Source of the DNA: Phenylobacterium kunshanense
GTDB taxonomy: Bacteria; Pseudomonadota; Alphaproteobacteria; Caulobacterales; Caulobacteraceae
Assembly (NCBI RefSeq): GCF_003254525.1
Contig: NZ_QFYS01000014.1
Location: 1-53,751 of the forward strand
DNA: 53,751 nt
Direction: 5' to 3'
The notes beneath the pieces are model-generated. The model was given only the letters and a program-made list of their open reading frames with translations. It searched no databases and was not told the origin of the DNA. A program made the position numbers and the translations under genes. Numbering within the stretch: the first letter of the stretch is position 1; each line of letters starts with the position of its first letter. Of this stretch, positions 19,424-27,882 are shown piece by piece.

Positions 19424-19613
19424 GGCTTGCGGGACAAGAGAACGCCGGTCTCCGGTCTCGCTGAACATCGGCGCCGCAGCATGGTCGTCCCGGGGGCGGG
19501 CGTTGCTCGCTCAGGTGGAGCGCCAGCCGCGCCGAAGTGGCGCTTCCATCGGCCCGGAATGACTCCTAGAGAGCGCCGTCCGCCGGCTGGACCCGGCGCC
19601 CAGGAGGTGCGGC

Positions 19614-20303
19614 ATGAAGACAATCGGCGTGCTCGGCGGGATGAGCGCGGAGAGCACGGCGCTCTACTACCGCGAGCTGAATCGCCTCGTCCGTGAGCGC
19701 AGGGGCGGCCTCCACTCGGCGGAGCTTCTCATCCGCTCCGTGGATTTCGCGCCTATCGCCGATCTTCAGGCGGCGGGCCGCTGGGACGAGACGGGACGTA
19801 TCCTGGGCGAGGCCGCGCACCGTCTGGAGGGCGCCGGCGCGGATGTCATCATCCTGGCCACCAACACCATGCACCTGAACGCCGACGACATTCGGGCGGC
19901 CATCTCCGTGCCGTTCCTCCACATCGGCGACGCCACGGCCTCGGCGCTGAGGGCGCGGGGCGTGCGCCGGCCGCTGCTGCTGGCCACGCGGTTCACGATG
20001 GAGAAGGCGTTCTACCGCGAGCGGCTGTCGGCCGCCGGACTGGAGCCGATGGTCCCCGACCAGGCCGACCGGGATCGGCTCCACGCCATCATCTTCGACG
20101 AGCTGTGCCAGGGCGTCGTCCGGCCCGAGTCGACGGCGGCCGGGCTGGAGATGGTTGCGCGCGGCCGGGCCGCGGGCGCCGACGGGGTGATCTTCGGCTG
20201 CACCGAGGTGGGTCTGCTGCTTTCGCCCGACGCCCTCGACCTGCCGGCGGTCGACACCACCCTGGTGCACTGCGAGGCGGCGGTGGAGTTCGCCCTCAGC
20301 TAG
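19614..20303 (+). CDS. aspartate/glutamate racemase family, YgeA-type amino-acid racemase
   Basis: A 229-residue PLP-independent amino-acid racemase. The N-terminus MKTIGVLGGMSAEST is the family signature. Of the two catalytic positions, the first is Thr83 (in ATNTMH) instead of the usual Cys, and the second is Cys197 (in FGCTE). That Thr/Cys pair, at the same residue numbers, is what I recall for E. coli YgeA, a broad-specificity racemase, whereas classical aspartate racemases have Cys/Cys. A strong AGGAGGTG precedes the ATG. It may recycle or make D-amino acids. It is convergent with the NnrU-like gene, overlapping by 8 bp, and divergent from the TonB receptor. Confidence 0.88.
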   Translation: MKTIGVLGGMSAESTALYYRELNRLVRERRGGLHSAELLIRSVDFAPIADLQAAGRWDETGRILGEAAHRLEGAGADVIILATNTMHLNADDIRAAISVPFLHIGDATASALRARGVRRPLLLATRFTMEKAFYRERLSAAGLEPMVPDQADRDRLHAIIFDELCQGVVRPESTAAGLEMVARGRAAGADGVIFGCTEVGLLLSPDALDLPAVDTTLVHCEAAVEFALS

Positions 20304-20991
20304 GGATGGCCGGAACGCCGAACAGGAGCTGGTGGGACCAGGCGATCCCGGCCCACAGCAGGGTGGCGACCAGCACCCGCCACCAGCCGACCTCCTCGAG
20401 GTTTAGCTTCTGGCGGCCCGAGAGGATCGCGGCGAAGGGTACGTTCGAGGTCTGGGCGACAAACGCGTCCCACTCGGGCCCAAGGGCCCGCTTGCGCTTG
20501 GCGTCGATGCTGAGGGTCCCGAAGACGGCCAAGGCGAACATCGAGCCGAACAGGATCAGGGACGCCCACTCGCCGTTCACGAGCAGATGTCCGAGCGCCC
20601 AGATCGCCACCCCCCACAGGAACGGATGGCGGGTGATGCGCAGCATGCCCTTGACCACGTCCGGCCGCTGAAGCGCGCCCTCCTGCCGAACGCTGGTGGG
20701 ATTCGGCGTGGTGAGGCCGGGGAAGATCAGCAGCAGCGCCAGGAGCTGGAACAGGAGCTGAGCGCCCCGTGTCGTCGAGCCGGGCGCCCAATAGGCCGTG
20801 TTCCAGGATGATGTCCGCGCCTCGCCGAACGCGAACCCGAGCCAGACAAGCCCCAGGACGGAGACCAGCGAGAACAGGCCCATGTAGGGGCCGGCGCCGA
20901 GCCGGGCGACGAGACCGTCCCGCATCCGGGTGCCGGACACGAGGAGATGGATCAGCACGAAGAAGCCGGCGGCGGCGATCAGATTGGCCAT
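20296..20991 (-). CDS. NnrU family membrane protein (zeta-carotene isomerase-like)
   Basis: A 231-residue integral membrane protein with about six hydrophobic segments. Motifs typical of NnrU/Z-ISO are HLLVSGTRMRD near the N-terminus, and RITRHPFLWGVAIWALGHLL in the middle, with the conserved His residues that ligate haem in plant 15-cis-zeta-carotene isomerase. NnrU was first noted near nitric-oxide metabolism genes of rhodobacters. No denitrification or carotenoid genes lie nearby, so the role here is open. GGAGGAACG precedes the ATG. Its 3' end overlaps the racemase gene by 8 bp. Confidence 0.82.
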   Translation of the reverse strand: MANLIAAAGFFVLIHLLVSGTRMRDGLVARLGAGPYMGLFSLVSVLGLVWLGFAFGEARTSSWNTAYWAPGSTTRGAQLLFQLLALLLIFPGLTTPNPTSVRQEGALQRPDVVKGMLRITRHPFLWGVAIWALGHLLVNGEWASLILFGSMFALAVFGTLSIDAKRKRALGPEWDAFVAQTSNVPFAAILSGRQKLNLEEVGWWRVLVATLLWAGIAWSHQLLFGVPAIPS

Positions 20992-21021
20992 GGGTCGTTC
21001 CTCCGCCCTTGAGACTGGTGC

Positions 21022-21041
21022 AATAATTTACGCTGTCAAGT
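21022..21041 (-). promoter_or_regulatory. candidate operator/-35 element upstream of the NnrU-like gene
   Basis: On the minus strand TTGACA (21039-21034) is followed by GCGTAAATT, together an imperfect inverted repeat (TTGAC-AGC-GTAAA) that resembles TetR-family operators. It overlaps the stop codon of the preceding gene. No good -10 box lies 17 bp downstream, so an operator is as likely as a promoter. Confidence 0.3.
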
Positions 21042-21659
21042 TATAGCGTCTTCAGGATCGGCCTTGAGGTCGTCGAAGAGCGGGCCGGCCGGAGCCGCCA
21101 GCAGGGGCGGGGCCTTTGCGACGGCTGCCTGTGGCGCCGTGCGCCGAAGCAGCGCCTCCATCCGCGCCATCCATCGGTTGGCTTCCCGCAGGGCCTCGCC
21201 GGCAGTGAGGCGGTCGCGCCACCCCTCGTCCTCCGGCCGCCAGAGATCCAGTTCGAAGTCGGGATGGGTCGCATCGTCGAATACGAACCTCAGCCGCACC
21301 AGCGTCTGCGGCTGGCCGAGGTCGTCCAGGCCCCGGCGGACGTCCCCGCGGAAGGCGCGCGCGGCCACCCGCTCGTCGACGATCACCTCGACGCCCACCA
21401 CCTCCTCGAGCCGATAGTCGAGGCGCCAGCCGCCCCGGTCCCAGGTGACGCAGACCCGGCTCGTCGCCAGATCGAAGCCGATCCCCGTGCCGCGGCCCCG
21501 GGCGGTCAGCATGGGTTGCGGCGCCGCGCCGAGCGCTCGGGAGAGGGTGCGCTCCACCCGCCGCGTCTCGTCCAGGAAATAGGCGAACGCCGCGCCGATG
21601 ATCGTCAGCGCGCCGCCCACCAGCGCGAGCAGGGCCAGGAGCCGCGCAACCTCGTCCAT
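21036..21659 (-). CDS. hypothetical membrane-anchored protein
   Basis: A 207-residue protein of unknown function. An N-terminal transmembrane segment (about residues 6-29, LLALLALVGGALTIIGAAFAYFL) leads into a soluble domain with alternating beta-like stretches (GIGFDLATSRVCVTW, LVRLRFVFD) and several acidic/arginine pairs. The C-terminus is helix-rich and charged. The soluble part would lie in the cytoplasm if the N-terminus is out. No Shine-Dalgarno sequence is clear before the ATG. I do not recognise the family; it may be a lineage-specific conserved protein. Confidence 0.55.
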   Translation of the reverse strand: MDEVARLLALLALVGGALTIIGAAFAYFLDETRRVERTLSRALGAAPQPMLTARGRGTGIGFDLATSRVCVTWDRGGWRLDYRLEEVVGVEVIVDERVAARAFRGDVRRGLDDLGQPQTLVRLRFVFDDATHPDFELDLWRPEDEGWRDRLTAGEALREANRWMARMEALLRRTAPQAAVAKAPPLLAAPAGPLFDDLKADPEDAIT

Positions 21660-21708
21660 GGAACAACGATACGCGGATTTGTGAGTCGGCGGAACGCGGC
21701 CGTCCCGG

Positions 21709-22488
21709 TCAGGCGTCGAGCTCGATGACCAGCGGCACGTGGTCCGACGGCTTGTCCCAGCCGCGGACGTCGCGGTGGATCGAGACGCCGGTCAGCAGGT
21801 CGGTCGCCTCGGGCGACAAGAGCGCGTGGTCGATGCGGATGCCGTTGTTCCGCTGCCATGCGCCGGCCTGATAGTCCCAGAAGGTGTAGGCGCCCGGCGC
21901 GCCGTCGGCCTGCAGATAGGCTTCGGTCAGGCCCAGGTTCTTCAGCGCCCGGAAGGCCCGGCGGCTCTCGGGCTGGAAGAGGGCGTCGCCCTCCCAGTTC
22001 TTCGGGAATTCGGCGTCCCTGGGCTCGGGGATGACGTTGTAGTCGCCCATCAGCGCGAAGGGCTCTTCCCACGCCAGCAGCTCGCGGGCGTGGGCGTTCA
22101 GCCGGTCCATCCAGGCCAGCTTGTAGGCGAACTTCTCTGTGCCGACCGGATTGCCGTTGGGCAGGTAGATCGAGGCCACCCGCACTGGCTGCGGCCCTGA
22201 GACGACCGCCTCGATGTAGCGCGCCTGTTCGTCTCCATCGTCGCCGGGCAGGCCGCGTCGCACGTCCTCCAGCGGCCGCTTCGAGACCAGGGCGACACCG
22301 TTGTACGTCTTCTGCCCGTGGACGGCGACATTGTAGCCAAGCCGCTCAAAGGCTTCGGCGGGGAACTTCTCGTCGACGCACTTGATCTCCTGCAGGCACG
22401 CGACGTCGGGCTGGGCGGCCTCGAACCAGCGCAGGACTGTCTCCAGCCGCGCGTTGACCGAGTTCACGTTCCAGGTGGCGAGGCGCAT
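21709..22488 (-). CDS. xth: exodeoxyribonuclease III
   Basis: A 259-residue Mg2+-dependent AP endonuclease / 3'-5' exonuclease of base-excision repair. The N-terminus has the ATWNVNSVNAR signature (Asn7) and LQEIK with metal-binding Glu34. IYLPNGNP, the GDYNVIP block and the terminal SDHVPL motif with the catalytic Asp-His follow. The length is that of bacterial Xth/ExoA. It is divergent from the glutathione transferase gene. The intergenic gap may carry a promoter of the type TTGAGC with a CTAG-containing -10 on the minus strand, which I could not judge well. Confidence 0.94.
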   Translation of the reverse strand: MRLATWNVNSVNARLETVLRWFEAAQPDVACLQEIKCVDEKFPAEAFERLGYNVAVHGQKTYNGVALVSKRPLEDVRRGLPGDDGDEQARYIEAVVSGPQPVRVASIYLPNGNPVGTEKFAYKLAWMDRLNAHARELLAWEEPFALMGDYNVIPEPRDAEFPKNWEGDALFQPESRRAFRALKNLGLTEAYLQADGAPGAYTFWDYQAGAWQRNNGIRIDHALLSPEATDLLTGVSIHRDVRGWDKPSDHVPLVIELDA

Positions 22489-22602
22489 CGGGGACTCCGC
22501 ACTGACGGCGCGTGAAGCTAGTCGCGCCCGCTGTCCGGCTCAACGGGCTTGCCATGCCTCTTAGGCACGATACGGGTGAGCCAGACACGCAGGAGTCGCA
22601 TC

Positions 22603-23253
22603 ATGGCGCTGACGGTCCACGGCCATCCGCTGTCGTCCTATTGCTGGAAGGTGTTCATCGCGCTGGACGAGGCGGGCCTGCCGTACGAGCTCGCGCACAT
22701 CGACCTCGCCGACGAGCAGGCCGCGGGCCGTTTCCGCCAGATTTCGCCCTTCGGCATGATGCCGGTCCTGGAAGACCCCGCGCACGGCGTCGCCACGCCG
22801 GAGGCGACGGTCATCATTCAGCATCTGGCCCGCGCCTATGCGTCGGCGGCGCACCTTGTTCCGCAAGGCGAGCATGCGCTCGACGTCGCGTTCTGGGACC
22901 GGGTGTTCGACCTGCACGTCCAAAATCACCTCCAGCGCGTGGTCGGTGACCGGCTGCGCGCGCCCGGAACCCGCGATCCGTTCGGGGTCGCCCAGGCGAA
23001 GGCGGCGCTGTCGCGCGCCTACGAGGTCGTCGAGGCGCGGATGGCCGACCGGGAGTGGGTGGCCGGTGGGTTCAGCATGGCGGACTGCGCCGCATGTCCG
23101 GCGCTGCACTACGCCCACAAGATCGTGCCCATCGGCGCGGCGTTCCCGAAGACGGCCGCCTATCTGGCGCGACTGGAGGCGCGGCCGTCGTTCGCCCGGG
23201 TGCTGGAGGCGGCGCAGCCTTACGCCCATTTCTTCCCGCAAGAGCCGGCCTGA
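22603..23253 (+). CDS. glutathione S-transferase family protein
   Basis: A 216-residue cytosolic GST. The N-terminal thioredoxin-like domain begins LTVHGHPLSSYCWKVFIALDEAGLPYE, with the Ser/Cys-rich active-site loop, and includes FGMMPVLED and the glutathione-binding TPEATVIIQHLARAY. An all-helical C-terminal domain with AGGFSMADCAACPALHY follows. The start at 22603 has AGGAG nearby and leaves the usual short N-terminus; an in-frame ATG at 22549 adds 18 unrelated residues. Probably conjugates or reduces electrophiles; substrate unknown. Followed after 6 bp by a secreted hypothetical gene. Confidence 0.9.
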   Translation: MALTVHGHPLSSYCWKVFIALDEAGLPYELAHIDLADEQAAGRFRQISPFGMMPVLEDPAHGVATPEATVIIQHLARAYASAAHLVPQGEHALDVAFWDRVFDLHVQNHLQRVVGDRLRAPGTRDPFGVAQAKAALSRAYEVVEARMADREWVAGGFSMADCAACPALHYAHKIVPIGAAFPKTAAYLARLEARPSFARVLEAAQPYAHFFPQEPA

Positions 23254-23259
23254 ACCGGC

Positions 23260-24093
23260 ATGCGTGCCCGCCTCGTCCTCGCGCTTTCGCTCGTCGCCCT
23301 CTGCGCGGCCACGCCGCTGTCGGCGCAGGAACTCGCCCTGCCTCCAGTGCAGCCCTTGCCCCCCGTCGAGCCGCCGCCGGAAGCCCGCTCCCCGGCGCCG
23401 ACGACGAGTTCCTCCGGCTGCGCGCCGGAGGCGCTGTTCCGCGCGACGCTACGCAATATCTCGCCGGGCCTGGCCGCGGCGGACCGGGCCGCGCAGCCGC
23501 GGACGCTATGGCGGTTCGGCCCGACATTTCTCCGCAGCGAAGAACAGCCGGACCCGGTGCGCGGCGACCAGGTGCTGACCATCGTGGCCGAGCCCGACAT
23601 CTGGATGATCAACCTGGCCACGCGCGTGGGCCAGCACACGCTGGATCCCGGGCCAGACTACACGGTTCACGCGCCGATCCTGCCGCCGTCGCCGGATCTC
23701 CCTGGGCCGCTCCGCGCGCTGGAATACGGTTGCGAGCCCGAGTTCGTGGCCCGGCACGCCCCGCGGCCGCAGCAGCTCGTGAAGTGGGGGCAGATCCAGG
23801 CGGCGCTGCACGGCGCCAACTTCGGCGAGCACGCGGTGGCCGTTCTGATGGACCAGCGGCGCAACGAGCCGATCATGGTCAGCTACCTGCGCCAGGGACG
23901 ACCCGTCTATGTGGTGCGCTACGACGACTGGCGGCGCGCCGGTCCGAACCGTCCGGAACTGTTCCAGCCGCCGAAGAATGTGGAGATCCGCGAGGCGCCG
24001 GCCCGGCCGCCGGGAGGCGCGCCGGCTGAAGGGAGCGACAGCTCGCCGCCGATCCCCCTGGGCAAGGGCGGCCGCACGCCGTTCACGGAGTAG
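23260..24093 (+). CDS. secreted hypothetical protein
   Basis: A 277-residue protein with an N-terminal signal peptide (residues 1-23, ending PLSAQ). A Pro-rich linker follows at about 26-50, then a globular region with two cysteines (Cys54 in SSGCAPEA and one in EYGCEPEF) that could form a disulfide in the periplasm. Hydrophobic beta-type stretches and YVVRYDDWRR occur in the middle. The C-terminus is Pro/Gly-rich and probably disordered. Its start lies 6 bp after the GST stop. I do not recognise the family. Confidence 0.6.
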   Translation: MRARLVLALSLVALCAATPLSAQELALPPVQPLPPVEPPPEARSPAPTTSSSGCAPEALFRATLRNISPGLAAADRAAQPRTLWRFGPTFLRSEEQPDPVRGDQVLTIVAEPDIWMINLATRVGQHTLDPGPDYTVHAPILPPSPDLPGPLRALEYGCEPEFVARHAPRPQQLVKWGQIQAALHGANFGEHAVAVLMDQRRNEPIMVSYLRQGRPVYVVRYDDWRRAGPNRPELFQPPKNVEIREAPARPPGGAPAEGSDSSPPIPLGKGGRTPFTE

Positions 24094-24095
24094 GA

Positions 24096-24428
24096 TCAGA
24101 TCGAGAAGCTGACCCCGCAGCCGCAGCTCGACTTGGCGTTGGGGTTGCGGACGCGGAACTCGGCGCCCGCCAGCTCGTCCACGAAGTCGATCTCCGAGCC
24201 CTTGAGCAGGGCCAGGGACACCACGTCGACCAGCGCGGCGACCCCGTCGCGTTCGATCCGAAGGTCGTCGTCCTGCGCCGCGTCGACAAGCTCGAACTGG
24301 TACTGGAAGCCGGAACAGCCGCCGCCTTCGACCGCGACGCGCAGCATCACCGGCCGGCCCTCCTGGGCGCCGATGTGGCGGATCCGGGCTGCAGCCGCGG
24401 GGGAAAGGGTTACGTCCGCTGTGGCCAT
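24096..24428 (-). CDS. erpA: iron-sulfur cluster insertion protein ErpA (A-type carrier)
   Basis: A 110-residue HesB/IscA/ErpA-type Fe-S carrier that passes [4Fe-4S] or [2Fe-2S] clusters to apo-proteins. The three cluster-ligating cysteines are present: one in GGGCSGFQYQF and two in the C-terminal SSCGCGVSFSI. The domain spans the whole protein. In this strand orientation its start faces dgt, with which it shares a short divergent promoter region. It ends 2 bp from the stop of the secreted hypothetical protein on the other strand. ErpA is preferred over IscA or SufA because of the C-terminal GCGVSFSI and stand-alone context, but subfamily assignment is moderate. Confidence 0.85.
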   Translation of the reverse strand: MATADVTLSPAAAARIRHIGAQEGRPVMLRVAVEGGGCSGFQYQFELVDAAQDDDLRIERDGVAALVDVVSLALLKGSEIDFVDELAGAEFRVRNPNAKSSCGCGVSFSI

Positions 24429-24434
24429 GCTCTG

Positions 24435-24483
24435 TTCGACGTTGCTGACGGCAGACTATATGAGGGCCTGACCGGCTTCGACC
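24435..24483. promoter_or_regulatory. candidate overlapping divergent promoters of erpA and dgt
   Basis: On the plus strand TTCGAC (24435-24440), a 16-bp spacer and TATATG (24457-24462) face dgt. On the minus strand the same AT-rich core gives TATAGT (24461-24456), with TTGGTC about 19 bp upstream facing erpA. The shared core means the two promoters would compete. Assigned by eye. Confidence 0.35.
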
Positions 24484-24510
24484 AAGGGGCCATGAGACAG
24501 ATCAAGGCTG

Positions 24511-25689
<1,179 letters not shown>

Positions 25690-25695
25690 TCCCGG

Positions 25696-25929
25696 ATGGA
25701 CGTGCTGGTGGTGCGCGGGCCGATGTATCATTCGCCCGGCGACGAGAACGCCTTCAACACCTGGCTGAAGCGGATCGGCGCGGTGAGCCGTGTCCAGTCG
25801 CGCGGCGCGGACCTGCATATCCAGTTGCGCCCCGGGCGGCTGACGGCCGACGAGCTGCGTGAGTTCCGGGCGCTGTTCCACCGCTACGGCATGGACACCT
25901 CGGAGATCGAGGCGCTGTCCCAGCGTTAG
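25696..25929 (+). CDS. small hypothetical protein (77 residues)
   Basis: A 77-residue soluble frame starting 6 bp after the dgt stop, so probably co-transcribed. It has no signal peptide or membrane segment. It shows a beta-strand start (MDVLVVRG), a helix-like NTWLKRI, a strand ADLHIQL and a C-terminal acidic helix. The compact mixed alpha/beta composition and absence of long Arg runs argue that it is translated. I do not recognise a family. Confidence 0.6.
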   Translation: MDVLVVRGPMYHSPGDENAFNTWLKRIGAVSRVQSRGADLHIQLRPGRLTADELREFRALFHRYGMDTSEIEALSQR

Positions 25930-26032
25930 GTCGCCCACAGCTTTTGCGGCGGCGCCACACTCCGGACTCGGCGCGCTCCGATAGACTGGCCGGAAAAGCG
26001 CGATTCGCGCCTGATTTCGCGGAGCCCTCGCG

Positions 26033-26860
26033 ATGACCGACCAAGAGCGCGGCGCCTATACGCCACCGACCGCCGATGCGCCGCTGAGCTTCGATCCGCG
26101 CCAGCCTGTGCGGGGCGCCCGGCCGATCCCCTTCACCTTGATCCTCAGCGTGCTGGTGCTGGCGGCCCTGGTGGCGGCGATCTTCATGTTCTACCAGCAG
26201 GGCGTGCGGCAGGCCGGTCAGGCGCCGCAGGTCGTCGGCGAGTCCATCGTGGGCATGAAGCAGGCCGCCCCGCCCGGCGCGCAGCCACAGGACCCGGCCG
26301 CGGGCCTGCAGATCTACCGCTCCGACGCCGGCGGTCCGATGGAGACCGTCCCCGCCGAGCCGACCTTCGCCCCGCCCCCCGAGCAGCCGCAGGCGCGGCC
26401 GACCACGCCGGTGGTGATCACCCAGGCGCCGCCCGCGCAGCCTGCGCCGACCTCCGCGCCGATCAAGGCCACCATTCCAGCCGAGCCTGTGCAGAAGGCG
26501 GAGGCTCCCGCGCCGGCCCCGAAGGTCGCCGCCGCGGCGCCCAAGGCCGCGCCACCGCCGCCCAAGGCGGCAGCGCCCGCGCCCGAGCCCAAGAAGGTCG
26601 CCGCGGCCGAGCCGAAGGCCTCCTCCGGCGCCGCCCGCGTGCAGGTGGGCGCGGTCTCGTCCACCGCCTTGGCCGACAAGGCGTGGAACGACGCCGTCTC
26701 CGCCGCGCCGGGCCTCGCCGCCGGCAAGGGCAAGGCCGTCGCGAAGATCGAGGGCGGCAGCCTCTACCGGACCTTCGTCACCGGCTTCTCCAGCCGCGCC
26801 GACGCCCAGGCGTTCTGCGCCAGGTTGCAGGCCGCCGGGAAGAGCTGCTTCGTCCGGTGA
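26033..26860 (+). CDS. SPOR domain-containing membrane protein
   Basis: A 275-residue bitopic protein. A cytoplasmic N-terminus (1-35) is followed by one transmembrane segment (about 36-60, FTLILSVLVLAALVAAIFMFYQ). A long Pro/Ala/Lys-rich periplasmic linker runs from about 80 to 195, and a C-terminal SPOR domain covers about 197-275 (RVQVGAVSS through SCFVR). SPOR domains bind denuded peptidoglycan glycan strands at division sites. The stop overlaps the GTG start of nagZ in GTGA, linking both to peptidoglycan metabolism. Typical of the alphaproteobacterial SPOR-nagZ-scpA arrangement. Confidence 0.88.
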   Translation: MTDQERGAYTPPTADAPLSFDPRQPVRGARPIPFTLILSVLVLAALVAAIFMFYQQGVRQAGQAPQVVGESIVGMKQAAPPGAQPQDPAAGLQIYRSDAGGPMETVPAEPTFAPPPEQPQARPTTPVVITQAPPAQPAPTSAPIKATIPAEPVQKAEAPAPAPKVAAAAPKAAPPPPKAAAPAPEPKKVAAAEPKASSGAARVQVGAVSSTALADKAWNDAVSAAPGLAAGKGKAVAKIEGGSLYRTFVTGFSSRADAQAFCARLQAAGKSCFVR

Positions 26861-27882
26861 CCGGGGCGGCCTGCATCCTGGGCTGTTCCGGACCTTCGCT
26901 GACGAAGGCGGAGGATGCGTTCTTCCGCCAGGCGCGGCCGTGGGGCTTCATTCTCTTCGCCCGCAACGTCGAGGAGCCCGGGCAGGTGCGTTCCCTCACC
27001 CAGCGGCTGCGCGAGACGGTCGGGCGGGCCGACGCCCCGGTGCTGGTCGACCAGGAGGGTGGCCGGGTCCAACGCCTCGGTCCACCGCACTGGCCGCGCT
27101 ATCCCGCCGCGCGCGCCTACGCAGGGATCGCGCCGCATGATCCGTTTCTCCGGGCCGCCATCGTCCGCCTGGGGGCGCGCCTGATGGCGCACGACCTTGC
27201 GGAGGTTGGGATCACGGCGAATTGCCTGCCGGTGCTGGATGTGCCGGATCCCGGCGCGCACGCGGTGATCGGGGACCGCGCCTACGGCGAGACCCCCGAC
27301 GAGGTGGGGATGCTGGGCCGCGCCGCGGCCGAGGGCCTGGTGGCGGGCGGGGTGCTTCCGGTGATGAAGCACATTCCGGGGCATGGCCGCGCCCGCGCCG
27401 ACAGCCATGACACATTGCCGGTGGTGGACGCCACGACGGACGATCTGGACACTCGCGACTTCGCGCCGTTCCGGGCGCTCTCTGACCTGCCGATGGCGAT
27501 GACGGCGCATGTCGTCTATGCGGCGATCGACGCCCGCCGGCCGGCCACCACCTCCCGCGCCGTCGTGCAGACGGTGATCCGGCGGCGCATCGGCTTCGAT
27601 GGGCTGCTGATGAGCGACGACCTGTCGATGCGGGCCCTGTTGGGTGGCATGGTCGACCGCGCCCGGGCGGCCCGGCGCGCTGGTTGCGACGTCGTCCTGC
27701 ACTGCAATGGTGACCTTGGCGAGATGCGGGCGGTGGTCGAGGGGGCGGGACCACTGGTCGGACGTTCCGCCCGCCGCGCCCAGGCGGCGATGGCCCGCCG
27801 GCCACGATCGGTGGAACCGTTCGACGTGGCCGCCGGCCGGGCTCGCTTCGCGGCCGCATTCGATGGAAGACTGGCGGCATGA
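26857..27882 (+). CDS. nagZ: beta-N-acetylhexosaminidase
   Basis: Family GH3 enzyme that removes GlcNAc from 1,6-anhydro-muropeptides during cytoplasmic peptidoglycan recycling. The 341-residue frame shows the NagZ signature KHIPGHGRARADSHD (171-185), containing the His of the mobile loop, and the nucleophile segment LMSDDLSM with Asp254. DQEGGRVQR near residue 67 binds substrate. The GTG at 26857 lies in a GTGA overlap with the SPOR gene and gives the normal length; the open frame extends upstream only as a shadow. The stop overlaps the scpA start in ATGA. Confidence 0.95.
   Translation: MTGAACILGCSGPSLTKAEDAFFRQARPWGFILFARNVEEPGQVRSLTQRLRETVGRADAPVLVDQEGGRVQRLGPPHWPRYPAARAYAGIAPHDPFLRAAIVRLGARLMAHDLAEVGITANCLPVLDVPDPGAHAVIGDRAYGETPDEVGMLGRAAAEGLVAGGVLPVMKHIPGHGRARADSHDTLPVVDATTDDLDTRDFAPFRALSDLPMAMTAHVVYAAIDARRPATTSRAVVQTVIRRRIGFDGLLMSDDLSMRALLGGMVDRARAARRAGCDVVLHCNGDLGEMRAVVEGAGPLVGRSARRAQAAMARRPRSVEPFDVAAGRARFAAAFDGRLAA

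Larger units (their letters stand above)
19096..19613. other. 518-bp intergenic region between TonB receptor and racemase
   Basis: No supportable protein-coding gene is visible; the minus-strand frame at 19312-19623 has no recognisable features and an Arg-rich composition. Parts are clearly more AT-rich than the flanking genes. The region holds the likely promoters of two divergent genes, a hairpin with U-rich tail at 19332-19360, and three TTGCGAAA-type half-sites at 19398-19423. On the minus strand a TTGACA (19178-19173) could be the receptor -35 box, but no good -10 lies at the right spacing. Confidence 0.6.

Noticed and set aside
19312..19623. 103-residue minus-strand frame in the receptor-racemase gap
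   Set aside because: Arg-rich, without ribosome-binding site or recognisable domain, and covers the operator and terminator.
26390..26660. Repetitive Ala/Pro/Lys coding stretch as a DNA repeat
   Set aside because: It is the low-complexity periplasmic linker of the SPOR protein, not a nucleotide-level repeat array.
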